A stretch of 64,000 nucleotides of DNA, taken from contig JAEHOE010000022.1 in assembly GCA_016858145.1 (NCBI GenBank), forward strand, positions 744,001 through 808,000. The letters run 5' to 3'. The notes under the pieces were generated by a model. It made no database searches. It was not told the origin of the DNA and worked only from the letters and a program-made list of their open reading frames with translations. The DNA comes from Edaphochlamys debaryana. Its lineage: Eukaryota > Chlorophyta > Chlorophyceae > Chlamydomonadales. Shown here piece after piece: positions 40,800 to 52,152 of the stretch (position 1 is its first letter; each line of letters opens with the position of its first letter). The position numbers were made by a program, and so were the translations under genes.

Positions 40800-41149
40800 T
40801 CTGAGCACATAGTAGAGTGTTTCATAGCAGGGCACACAGCGGGCCGACCAGCGCATTCTGTACCACTATTTGTACAGCGCCCAGGTGACTTCGGCCTGTG
40901 GTTTGACCACCTAATTGTGTAAAGATTGCAAAATATTGCGATACAACCACCGGTGTAATTATGGTTATCACCAAGGCCCGGCCTGTGCGGGACAACCGGA
41001 CTGTGTTCTGTAACATTACTTGTTCGCCAGAGCTACCCCGCTCTATGAGCGAGACCACTCGGGGGGACCACTCGGCCCGACCAGTTCGGCCCTTGGCCGA
41101 ACTCCACCACGCCTTGGCACCAGTTGGAGATCTCTGCCAGTTATCGTTG
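40800..41149. other. Helitron unit B: 3' subterminal region and right end
   Basis: This non-coding tail matches 14359-14708, with GTAACATTAC at 41010-41019 and the hairpin below. Sequence after 41149 has no match to the sequence after 14708, which places the boundary. Confidence 0.65.
41083..41103. other. Terminal hairpin of Helitron unit B
   Basis: AGTTCGGCC (41083-41091), loop CTT, GGCCGAACT (41095-41103): the same as in unit A and 46 nt from the boundary. Confidence 0.75.
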
Positions 41150-41458
41150 TACGCGGGCCATCACCTGCGACGGTTGTGTCTTCCCCTCAGTTGGTCGCTT
41201 GGGGGCCGGGGTCACACTCAGCACCTTCCAGCTCCCTCATGCCTCCTACGCAACGCCAGGGTTCAATATTCCGTATCTCGCCGTTGTCAGTTTGTACTTG
41301 AAACGACTTAGAGCTGTAGTGAAGGTGGGTCACGGAGCATCGCAGCTCAATACGAACCCGCGACGCAACCACGACGCTTTCACATACTTGTGTGCAACCG
41401 TTCCTGCTACTATCTCCGCCGATAGACCCATCCCGCATTGGAACCTGCCGCGTCACAA

Positions 41459-43316
41459 ATGTCGGCCATCAGCGACGTGCGCACAGAGCACCGCCAACTC
41501 ACCGGACTCCTGGACGTACTTGAGGTCATGCTAAGCAACACCAAACCCTGCGAGGGTTGGGCTGGACTGCGCGGCGCCAGTCGTAGCATGCGCGATGCTG
41601 TCGACCTCAACACCGAAAGCCTCACTATCAAGGTCGCGCACCTGAAAGCCTACAGTTCTCGCAACATCACGATGCCCGAGCTCGTGGGGCGCCTGCTGTC
41701 GAGGGTGCCCCGAATGCGGGCGCTGACCGTGGAAACTGTGGACGACGAGAACCCGTTGCTAAACCGCTTGCTCCAATACATCCGGGAGAGCACGCTTCTG
41801 CCAGCAAGAGTACAGACGCTCACTGTTGCGCGGGGACGCTACAGTCTTCCCAATGCGCAGAACCTGGGAGTGCTCGCGGAGACGTTCCCCAACGTCAGCG
41901 ACTTCCGCTTCCTCACGGACGCTGGCGACTGGCGCGGCAACACCCGAGGCGGCGACCTCTCCGCGGCCCTTGCATCGTGCTTGGGACGGCTGTGCAGCTT
42001 GACGCTGCCCAACATGGGGAGCCTTCGGGCCCTCGACGGACTCACCTTCCCCGCACTGACTCGCCTCCACATCCGCGGACACTGCGGCGATCGCCACTGC
42101 ACAATCTCCCTCGGCTCTCTACGAAGCATGCCCTGCCTCGAACACCTGGAGGCGCACAGCGAGGAGACTTGGTACCACAACAACCCGCCGGACAACTCGG
42201 ACGCACCGATGAAATCCCTGGCAGCGCTCCTCTGCGAGGAAGCCAAGGCGATGGCCCCTTCCCTCACCACCCTGGTCGTCAACGACGAAGTTGCCCTGCA
42301 CTGGACCGCTGCTGGTCAGAACGACGCCGGGGGGGAACAATCGGCCACCCTGCTTTCGCACATTCATGTCCCATGGGCCGACCTTGACCGCGATGACGAT
42401 TCCTTATGGGCCGCGCTGGCCAACCTGGTCCGCGAAAATGGCGACGGCCACCCCAACCACCCGCCACCCACCTTCAGCATCGACCAGGTCACCACGTACA
42501 TGGCAGACGCCATCAACAGCCTACCCGCCCTCGGCAATCTGCGTTCCGTGTGCCGATCCTCGCCGCCCGCGTCGGTCTTCGTTTTCAGGCCCAGACACGC
42601 CGTTCTGGGCGTCCTCGCGGCGACCGGCGTACCCAGCAGCCTCGAGTGGAGCACGGACTACCTGGAGAAGCGGTGCGTACACCACATCAGCGGCCTGGGA
42701 AGCCCCACGTGGGACGTTCACACACCAAGCGTCGCAGAGGCGGCTTACGGCCGGCTGTGCGCGGCTGTGCGCAAGCGGCTGATCAACACCCGCCAGGGTA
42801 GTCAGACTGTCGCCGGCGCGGTCACCATTGTCGTCGTCGGGAACGGAGCCGCACACAAATTCATTGACCCGGTTCAGACTTCCAGCCTGCACTACGAACG
42901 AGACGGGAGGCTCTCCCAGCCCGCTCCGGCACTGCTCTATGTCGTGCGGCTGTTCAGTAAGGAGCTCTGCAGACGCCCCTCCAACGGCAGTCCATCAGCC
43001 GTCATGTATCTCCTGCAATGCTCCACGCCGGCCGCTGCAGAGCTGGTCCTCGCCGACCTCCACGCCCTGGCCTCGAGACGGCCCTCCAAAGCTACCATCC
43101 TTGCGAGCCCTCTCCCTTGGAGCGACATTATTGAACAGGTGAGCCAATACCGCACCTCGTATTAATTTCACACTGTCCCCATCGCCTGCGCTTACTCACT
43201 CCCCGCCTCTCGCGATGCACCTGCAGGCCCTTCTCCACGTCCTCGGCACCTGCAGCGGCAACGACCTCCTCTACCTTCTGGACAAGCTGCAACGGTCGGA
43301 CCTCCTTCACCCGTGA
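41459..43316 (+). CDS. F-box/LRR-like protein, intact paralogue of cargo gene 4
   Basis: The ATG at 41459 opens 560 codons, followed by a GT-AG intron at 43139-43226 (88 bp, phase 0) and a 29-codon last exon ending TGA 43314-43316, giving 589 residues. The final exon (ALLHVLG...LLYLLDKLQ) matches in layout that of the cargo copies, and the phase-0 intron is at the same place. The N-terminus (LLDVLEVMLSN...LRGASRSMRDAVD) is F-box-like, then come leucine-rich segments such as LCSLTLPNMGSL and LEHLEAHS. It probably acts as a substrate receptor or scaffold, but that is inference. It begins only 310 bp past the Helitron end, is clearly diverged from the cargo copies, and has no lesions. Confidence 0.68.
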
Positions 43317-43889
43317 TGCCCTGCTCCGGATCTCGGGAACACATCGGCGGCACATTCATCCACACGGGGCCCCGCCACCCGCTAGCACAACGTCCACCGA
43401 CCGTTTGGTCGGCTTATGATGCTACTTCATTATTTCATTATTGCTTTTCCTCTTTGCCAGACAGCGACAGACGCGCGGCGTCGTGGGTAGGGAACACAGA
43501 CGATTTCATCACATTCCCAGGGCTTGGCGGGTGAATTGGCCGCGATTTTGTAGGGCCCCAACTCATCCACAGCGTTGGGTGGATTGACCGCGAGTTTGAA
43601 GGGCCCTAACAAGTTCACGGCCTTGAGTGTCCGGACCGACTGCCGCTCCTGTAACGTTACTTCCTCATCGCGACTGGCCCAGTGCATGGATATGGCCAAG
43701 GGACCACCTGGCTTCAGCCCGCCTGCATTGGGGACCGTCGACGGGCGTTGGCCGGGAACACACTTCCGGTGCCGGTATTCTTCCCACTCTCCAGCGCAAG
43801 GGTGCCACCACCACCCCCATTGTCAAGGGACCACCTCAGCACGGGCTACACGGGCCGAGCTACGGTCCTCCTGGCTACCAGCCTTGTTT
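43317..43889. other. Intergenic region after the F-box/LRR-like paralogue
   Basis: No supported gene is seen. It holds a 48-bp tandem duplication (43529-43624) and the palindrome GTAACGTTAC (43651-43660), which resembles GTAACATTAC in the tails of units A and B. It may be the tail of an older element copy. Confidence 0.4.
43529..43624. repeat. 48-bp tandem duplication, two diverged copies
   Basis: Units 43529-43576 and 43577-43624 both read GGGTGRATTG.CCGCGA.TTTG.AGGGCCC and are about 75% alike by eye. Confidence 0.65.
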
Positions 43890-44241
43890 GCATGCAGAAG
43901 CGCAAGCATGGATGCCAACCGGGTCCTTCCAAAACGTTTGAGCAATAGATCAACAAGGCATAGACCTTGTCCCAATAGACTTCCGAGCTCCACTACGTCG
44001 GGGTCACACGACACGGGCTCTAGCATTGATTGGAAGCGGGGAGGGACGTCATTACGGAGTCAACCACCACGGCAATCCCAGCCGATAGAAACAGACGACG
44101 ATGCCATGTGGTGGGCACTACCTGCTCAGAGTCGACAAATCCCTGCAAATCCCTCCGACCCGAGGGAAGGCCCCTAGCGTTCATATCAGCAGCGTGCGCT
44201 TCTTTGGTCCGGACGACGGTTTTACACCTGGTAGGCAGGCA
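43890..44241. repeat. 3' flank duplicated with the kinase gene
   Basis: This matches 59790-60161 with indels (shared CCTTGTCCCAA, GACACGGG, GACCCGAGGG, GGTAGGCAGGCACTAACTGCTGA). TTACA at 44222-44226 is TGTAA on the minus strand, a likely poly(A) signal for the kinase. It shows that the duplication extends beyond the gene. Confidence 0.6.
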
Positions 44242-47200
44242 CTAACTGCTGAGAGTCGACTGAAGCAATGCGTGTTCGTCAAGGCGAGCTAGCCCCGCCC
44301 GCTCCTGCTCGCGCTCCCGCACTTGTGACGGCCTCACAGCTGGCGAGAGCTGCAGAGCCGGTGAGGCGAAGGCTGGTCCCTGCCGCTCCGCCGCCAGCGC
44401 CTCCGCGGCTTCACTCAGGCGCTCCAGCACCTGGGGAGGGCGGCAGGGAGCAAGGAGCAGCACTGGGAACGGTGCGCAACCCAGCTGCAATCCTGCTCAG
44501 GGTCAGCCCCTGTGCCCCGCGCCCACCGCACCTGTTCCATGGTCGGGCGGTCCGCCGGGTTCTGAGACAGGCACGCCTCCGCCAGGGCCCTCAGCCTGGG
44601 CAAGCAGCCCCCGCCCGCAGAGGGCAGTGCGTCTAGGAGCCGGCTCGGCTTCCAGCCGTTACCGAGGCCCGCCGCCGCCTGCCGCCGCCACATGCTCCTC
44701 GCACTCTCTCCGAGGATCAGCTCCAGCAGCAGCACCCCGTAAGCGTGGGCGTCGCTTGCCGGGCTGATGCGGCCAATCGACGTGACTTCCGGTGCCATGT
44801 AGAGGGGCGTTCCCTGTGAGGATGGATGGGATGAGGGGGCCTCAGCTCAGCGGGGCCTTGCCAAGCAATGACCATTATTCGCAAATCGAGCTAAATACAG
44901 ACCCCTCCATCGAGCGAGCTGCCGATAGCTAGGTCCCCCTCAACCTCACCTGGCAGTGCCCGCTCGCGTGTGTGGCATCGGCTCCCATCCGCACGCTGAG
45001 GCCAAAGTCTGCCACCTTGCCAGCCACAGGCGGGCGGTGCGCGGCGGCGGCCAGGCGGCGGCGGCACGCCGCCTCCGTCGCATCCACCCCCACCTCGCCC
45101 TCGCCGCCTGCCGCCGCCCCAGCTGCGTCTGCTCCGGTCCTGGCCGCGAGCAGGATGTTGCCGGATGAGATGTCGCCGTGGACGATGCCCGCGGCGTGTG
45201 CGTGGCGGAGGCCGGCGGCCACGTCGGCGGCGAGGTGGATGGCGGCGGCGGCGGCGAGGGGGTCTCCCAACACGGCACCGCAGAACTTGCTGCCTCCCGC
45301 GAGACCCGCCTCTGCAGCACATAAGCACACACACAACACATGCAAGGCATGAATTGCCGAGCAGGCTCTCAATGCACCACCACTAAAGCTACGCTGCAAT
45401 GCTCACCCAGCGCTGTCATCAGGGAGCCTCCGGCGCAGAGCTCTTGCACCGTGATGAGTTGGTAGGCGTCAGGGGCTTGGGGAGCTGCCCCCTGACCGCC
45501 GAAGCCCAGGATCGAGTCCTCATCTGTCGGTGCGTTGCGGGGTCCCGTGATCGGGCCATGCTGTACGGCAAGGGGTCGGATGTCGTACGCGTACGTCGCC
45601 ACGAGGTTGGGGTGCGCCAGGGAGGTCCCTATGGCTGCCTCGAGGAGGATGCGGTAGCGCCGCCGCCCCTCGGCGCCGAGCATTTCGTCGACCACCACCT
45701 GAGGTACAGCGATGGTTGGTCAGGATTATTGCAGAATAGCATGCCATTTGCTAGGCGTCATATGTGTCTCTAGGTGTGACCAGGTAAGAGCATCCCTCCT
45801 TCCTCACCTGGATCTTGGCGGCGACCGGCAGACCTCGCCACATGCCTGAGCGACGTGCGTGGGCACACAACGGAACAGAAAGTAAGGTGTCTGATCTCGT
45901 TTCGTATTACAAGCGCTACCGTAGCTGGGGGCCTTGCGTTTGCGACAGGGCTCACCTAGGTACACGGAGCCAAAGGAACCGCGCCCCAGAATCGCCCCAA
46001 GCGTCAGCTCGGTCCCGCCTCGGTTGGAAGAGGCAGCGTCTCCGGTGCTATCGTTCGCCTCGCCCCCGGCTGCCGCAATCTCGTCCTGCACAGACTCTAC
46101 AGCGGCGGCCCAAGCGTCCGCCCCCCGGGCTGGCACGAATGCGGGTAGGCGCTTCGAGATACCCTCTGCGCGCAGGCGGGTCCAGCAACAGCTCAGATCA
46201 TGGCAAGGTTTCCCTTCCGGGCAAGGCAGGAACACGTTCCCGCCAACCGTTCTGCGCAAGGGCGCAACCCGCCGTGCACCACCCACCTGACGCAAGGCGG
46301 ATCCTCCGTGGCCTCGCCTCCTGCCCCTCCTCCGCCCCGCTGGCATTGAGGTTTAGGAGGTCCGTCTGCCGTAGCATTAGGTAATGCAGGTACGATGCAT
46401 CCAGTGCATCCGCCGCAACCCGCCCATCCCCCGGTTGCCGTCCCTCGATGCTGCTGTCTGACCCTCCCAGCAAGGTTATGTCCCCGGGGGCCGCAGGGGT
46501 GGCGGGCTGGGGTGCACCGTCCGCCGCGGGCGCCGGCCCCACGCGAATGTGGGGGCCCCCGTCAGCGGCCCTGGGGCTTGTGGCGGGTCCCACGCTGCCA
46601 CTCGCGCCCATGATCACAAGGCCAAAGCTCTGCATGCGGCCGCTGTTGGACGACTGCAATCCGGGGCTGCCAGGTCCCATGCGGGGCTGCGTCTCCACGA
46701 CGGGTACGGCAGCAGCGCCCGTGATACCGGTGTCGCCCGCGTCACCTCCCGAGTCCGCGCGAGAATCGGTGTGGCGAGCAGACGGCGTCCGTGTGCCAAG
46801 AATTGCGGTCCAGTTGCCGGCGCTGTTGTTGGCTCGTACGGCGATCTTGGAGGGATCTTCATTGGCACTGACCACGTTTAAGTTTTGAGTGCTGAGCGTC
46901 AACGATGTCGGAGGCGAGCCACCCTTGCTGCTCCCAGCGCCCGCGTCGCGATCTTGCCGCCGCTTCCGACGGGGTGCCAGCATGACTAATGCCAGCAGGG
47001 CGAGTAGCAGGATCGTGGCGACTGGAACCACCACCGCCACCACCAGCACCCCGGGCCGACCGTCCGCAGGGCCGGAGCCGTCGGCAGGAGCGGTCTGGAT
47101 GGATGCTCCGTGGGGTTCGGTAGTCGGGGGGGCAATCGGGGGCAGGGGCGGCAGCGGCGGCTCCAGGCCTTGGGCAAGGAGCGGGGTGCTGGGCCCTTGG

Positions 47201-50200
47201 GCGACTGCCCCCGGGGAAGAGCCAATACTTGTTGGACGCCGAGGGGAAGAGGGCGGCGGCGGAAACGGTCGGGGCAGGGGCGGCGGCGGAGAAGGTTGGG
47301 CAGCGGGGACGGGCGGAGGAGCAGGGGCCGAGGGCGGCAGTGGGCAGGCGGTGGAGAGGCCGGGGCTCAGAGCGGGGTCCAGAAGGGCGGGGTCTGGGAC
47401 GAAACGCAGAGAGGGGGCGTCAAGCGGCGTACTGCTCTGTACGACCACGTCGTTACCCGTCCAGCCGCGGAAGGTGATCGTGCTGAACTGTACGAACGTG
47501 TCGTTGTACGACAGTACGTCACTGGCCCTGGCGTAGGCGGACAGCAGCGCACGGGGGCAGCTCAGCGCCTCCGCCTCCGCCGCCGCGAGGTCAGCTGCTG
47601 TCAGGGCGGCCGCAGGGGGCGGGGGCTGCGACCCCTGCTGCAGCCAGCGCCCCCGCTGCGCCAGGCGCCTCGAGCCCGGGGCCCCAGTGGGTGTGGCTCC
47701 GGGGCTGGGCGGCAGGCGGCCCGCCTCTCGTAACACGCCCAGGAGCAGGTTCAGCTCAGCCGGGGACACCACGATCGTCACGTTGCGGAGGGAGAGCGGC
47801 GAGGGGCCAGCGGAGGAAGACCTGGGGACGGAGGAAGATGAAGAGCGCAGATGAGCGCATCTGAGATGTGGCCCTCTAGAGGGTAGCACTGCAGGAGACA
47901 CAGGCATGCAAGCCCTGGAGAGAGCCCTGACGCGGCTTGGCACACAGTGTCCGTTTCCTACAACGGCTGCTGGGCCCTCGCTGCCGCTCACCGGTCATAG
48001 TCGAACATCCACAAGCCAAGAGAGAGGTCGGCAAGAGCAACGTCCAGGGGACTCAAGGGAGTGGAGGGGACCGGCGGCGCTTTAACGGGATAATGCGGAT
48101 AGTCAGGGGGTGGTGGCAGCGGAGGTCGGGGCGGAGGGGCCGGGGGTGAGGGGGGAGGCATGGGCGGGGCTGTGGGCGAGGGGGGCGCGAAGGGGGTGAC
48201 GGGGGGCGAAGGCGTGCGTGGGGGTACCCGCATCCAATACGGGATGAAGTCCGGCTGGCGTGGAGCGTTCGGAGGGTAAGGTATCGTGGGCGGGCGCGGG
48301 GGCGGGTTCGGTGGTGAAGGCGGTGTGGGGGGCGGGGAGGGCGGCGGTGGGGGGGCGTCTCTTGGCTCGGGCTCCGACCCCGATGGCGGGAGGTTGAAGA
48401 GGACGAGGTTGGAGAGCGTGAAGGTGCTGGAGGGGGACAGTCGTATCAGGCGGCTGGCGCCCTGGGTTGGGTGCACAGGTGGAGAGGTAGTGCGTGGGTT
48501 TCAGAAGCACGGGAACTGTTACGTGCGGAGGGCGTGACGATCTCAAGGCCCCTACTTGTCCGCGTCTCCAACACGCGGAACCAAAGCGGGGCTAGACCGC
48601 AAGCCATGCCGGTGGTATGCGCGTGCTCCCAGCCACTTGGCTGTGTTCCCACAAAGCCGCCAGATCCACATCCCGCCCTCCCCACCCGCCCCACGCACCC
48701 GCACATCCCAGAAGGTGCGCTGTCCGGTCTGCGAGGACGGCCCTCCGCTCAGCCCGCAGCTCCAGTTGGCCGCCAGAGCCACGGGGGCAGAGGAGCTCAG
48801 AGACACGATGCCCTCGCCGCCGCCCCACGGCCGCCGCTGGTCGTCCTCGAGCAGCACCAGCGGGGAGGGCTCGCGCACCGTAAACCCCGGCGACACCTTT
48901 TGGTAGTCCCTGCGTGCGGCATCGAACAGTTTCTTGTTTCTCGACATGCGTCACGAGCACCAGGTGTGCTGCCTCGTCCGGTACGCACATGGAGCCCAGG
49001 ACGCTCTCAGTGGATGCCACCTTTGGCATGCGAACGCCCAGCATGCCCAGCTGCGGAGTAAGGGAGTGCCGGGGCCATGGGGAGGTGGCGGAATGCGGGG
49101 GGCACAGGAGAGGAGCATGCTTGGATGATGACCGCGGCAGCAGGTCAGGCCAACGGCTGCTTTATCTTAAAGCCAGGGGAGTACAGTCAGCACTAGAACG
49201 CCTTTCCCCGGCAAGCCTTGCCCGGACCCCTACCGCGGACCCCCAGTTAGGCGCGAGATCTCCAATAATCACCTCACCTTAAGCACCGCTTCGGCTCCCA
49301 GCATCTCCCCTAGGGGCCACACCCTCGGAGCGCCAACCGCCGCGGAGGCGGCCGCCGCATCGGCCTCCAGCGGTACCATGGCACAGCTCTCGAATGTGGC
49401 CAGGGTGACCCCTGAGGTGGAGCCGTCGGTGAGGTTGTAGAGCCGCAGGGGCGGCACGAGCGGCGGCGTGGGGGCGAGCGTGGAGGCGAGGTCGAGGTCG
49501 GACTGGGGAGCCACGGAGAAGCTGGGCAGGGGGCAGGGGAAGGGGAAAGAGTGTTCGTTTCTGAGAGGGATCGCGCCGACGCCAGGGAAGGGGCGGGCGG
49601 GAGGGGAGGAAGGGGGTATGTGGAGAGACGAGGCGGAGGCGGGAGCTGAGGGGGAGAGGGAGGTGCAGGAAGTGCAGAAGAACACTCGGGCGGCTACAGC
49701 GACCCTGCTGGCGTGTGAGCTGTCGTCGGTGTCTGCCTGAGGTGCGGATTTCCCGCGCTGCTGTCACAGGCGGCAAGGCCGCCCCGCAACGAGAGCCCCC
49801 CAGCAAATAAACATGCGCACGCACTGCCGGTCTCACCTGATGTTGAGCATGGGAGCGTACCAGTCGATGTTTGGGAAGGGCTCCTCGGGCTGCACCGCCC
49901 GCCGCCGCCACCAGGCCACCTCGAGGCCCGTGAGTGCCAGGGTGCAGCGCTGAACGCGAATGCCGCCGTACAGCCTTAACGCACGTGCGGCAGGGCAGCG
50001 GACGGGAAGTACTAGTGAGGTTGGGATGCACGACTCGCAGGATGGCCTCTGGGCTGAGGACTGAATGGACACGAGCGTGCACCCACACCCACAGATAGAG
50101 CCAGTCCGCCCGGCCCCCGCGCCTCCAGATACATGCACCCACCCGCGGGCACCGATGATGGGGCGGTACCAGGGGCTGGGACCGAGGGAAGGGGGAGCGA

Positions 50201-52152
50201 GAGAGGGGACGTGTCCGGGTGAGCCTCAGGTAGCACCGGAGTGGTAGCACCGGAACCATGCTTGCCCGTGAGCGGCCTCCCGCGCGTGCGCTTCCAGCCA
50301 TTTCCCTGCCAACCCTCTTCGACGTAGGCTTGACCCAGCTCACTCCGTCCCCTTCCTCCCACGTGCGCTACCCACTATCGGGAGGTGACGGCGTGCAGCC
50401 ATGCGCCGAAGAGCTCCTCCCTGAAGCCCAGGGCGCTCGGGTAGCCCAGCCCCGTCAGCGCCAGGTCCCGCAGGACCACCCGGCCGGACAGCGCCGTGAC
50501 CACTCCCACCGCCCCCGCCCAGTCCAGGCGCGTCGAGGGGGCGGCACCCTGTTGCGTGGAGTTTAATCGTTGGTGGGGAGTGGGGAGGCAGGAAGCGTCT
50601 CTGCGTCATTTGGCGTTGGCAAAGGGCAGGCGGGCCCTGCGCATGGCCCATTGACGCGTGCGCTAGCCCCAGGCCCCCAGCCTGCCTCTGCCCGGGTGGG
50701 AAAGGACATCTGACCAAGCTGTACCACTAGATATCCCAACTCGCACCCGGTAGACGTCAAGCACGCGCAGGCAGGTAGGAGCTTACCGGTGTTGAAGGCG
50801 GCTCCCCGAAGAGACCCAGCACCGTTCTCCCTGGCAGAGTCACGGCTCCCTGGCCCCAGCCCTCCGCCAGACCGTCGCCAGAGGGGCTGGCGAGGCTGAT
50901 GTTGGCAGCGAGCGATAGCATTACGCTGCCGCTCGTTGTATTGAGAAGCTGGTTTGCCGTTGCCAGCAGGTCACTTGCGTTGTGCACAGACGTGGCGCTG
51001 CAGGCGTACGGCGGCTGGGGCCCGCCGCCCTCGCTGCACGTGACTGAAACGTCCTGCAGCTGAGCTGAGCCACCGTACGGCAGTGGCATGCTGCCATTGC
51101 TGTACGACACGACACCGTTCAGGATCTGAACTCCGCTCACGGAGGCATGGGCCCATGTGTCAGGGTTGCACAGCGCAGCCGTGAAGAGGGACAGGTCCCT
51201 GCAGTGAGCGAGGGGTGTGTGAGGGTGTGTGGGAGTGCACAGGGCGTCGAGGGCCCATGAGTGGCAGGGCAGATGAATTGGTATGCTGATCACCCCTGAT
51301 AGCCCTGTGAAGGGGCCCGGGCCTCTGTCTCAAAACCACGCACGTCTCCAGCCCCTTGCCCATGTCACCAAGCAGACGACCTGGATAGTAAGCAGGATTA
51401 GCTTGGTCGATCGCTACTCACGCTTGCGAGGCGAAGACCAGGCTCACGCCCGTCAGCCGCACGCCACCGCCTGCCCCGCTGCTCGACCCCGCCAGCAGCC
51501 AGCCCATTGCTCCTTCCGTGGCCGCCCCGTCCGGCAGCAGGAGGCGGAGGTTGCGGAGCTCAAAGTGGGAACCTGGGAGTCGATTGAGGGGGGCGTGGGG
51601 CGGGGAGGAGGGGACGTGGGTATTGCTGTCAGTTACTCAGCTTCGTCGAAGTGGTTTACGAGTACGTGCGTATTGACGGGGGCTCGTCAAGGCCAGCTGC
51701 CTTCTGTAGAAACACACGCGGTCCACGCTCGCGGCGGGGCCCCCTTTGTAGTGAAAGTACCGACCATTCACAAAAACAGTCCAGAGTAGGTACAGTTTTG
51801 GGGCACACCTACATGTTGGTACATTGATTAGTCCGTTCTGGTCTTCGGTAGCCACGGAAGTAAAATCAAGGATGGTGGCTTGAACGCCATCGACGACGCT
51901 CGTAGGTCCCACGCCCTCCACGATAAGCGAGCGGTCGACAGTAATGCGCGATGTTAGTGGTGAGACCTCCTGTGTGCCGGCAGCAAGCGCAGCCAACCCA
52001 GAAACTGTGTTGCCAGGTGCGCTGCTGCTGCGAGCTCCGCCTTGTACTAACAGGGCTTCAAGAGTCGACTGTTGGGCTGATACGCCATTCAGTAATACGT
52101 GCACAGCTACCAGCAGCGCTGACCAGCACCTCAGCTGCAGCGGCGGGGACAT
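44242..52152 (-). CDS. Receptor-like protein kinase (TKL-type) with beta-helix-like ectodomain and proline-rich stalk, copy 1
   Basis: This is a multi-exon minus-strand gene. The chosen start at 52152 gives a signal peptide (SALLVAVHVLLNGVSA), then repeats typical of a pectin-lyase-like beta-helix. Exon 1 ends at 51813 with a phase-1 GTAGGT donor. Further exons lie near 51570-51420, 51200-50785, 50550-50380, 49980-49840, 49530-49280, 48950-48700 and 48480-47990. Proline-rich stalks come next, then one membrane helix (about 47010, VVAVVVPVATILLLALLAL) and RRKRR. The kinase shows the G-loop GRGSFGSVYLG, VAAKIQ lysine, hinge VQELCAGGS, catalytic loop HGDISSGN (Gly for the usual Arg of HRD), VADFGLS and MAPEV. 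The stop is at 44242-44244. It probably senses a cell-wall or surface ligand. Exact internal splice sites were not all resolved. Confidence 0.72.

Larger units (their letters stand above)
14709..41149 (+). mobile_element. Helitron-like element, unit B (about 26.4 kb, 17.9 kb without the nested insertion)
   Basis: The right end is defined by loss of homology with unit A at 41149. The left end is inferred to start where unit A stops, because the units sit head to tail, so it is less certain. It encodes OTU protease, acidic/RGG, PHD, chromodomain, HUH Rep and Pif1-like helicase, then four cargo genes shared with unit A. An OTU domain and terminal hairpin are known from the Helentron/Helitron2 branch, so that placement is likely. 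A retroelement dimer (30814-39336) is nested in cargo gene 4. The Rep-helicase has one frameshift and one in-frame stop, so this copy may be inactive as read. Confidence 0.7.

Noticed and set aside
1..41149. Units A and B as long terminal repeats or a plain segmental duplication
   Set aside because: The shared part includes helicase exons and ends at a hairpin, and there is no primer-binding site or gag-pol. A plain duplication cannot be fully excluded, but the sharp end fits an element better.
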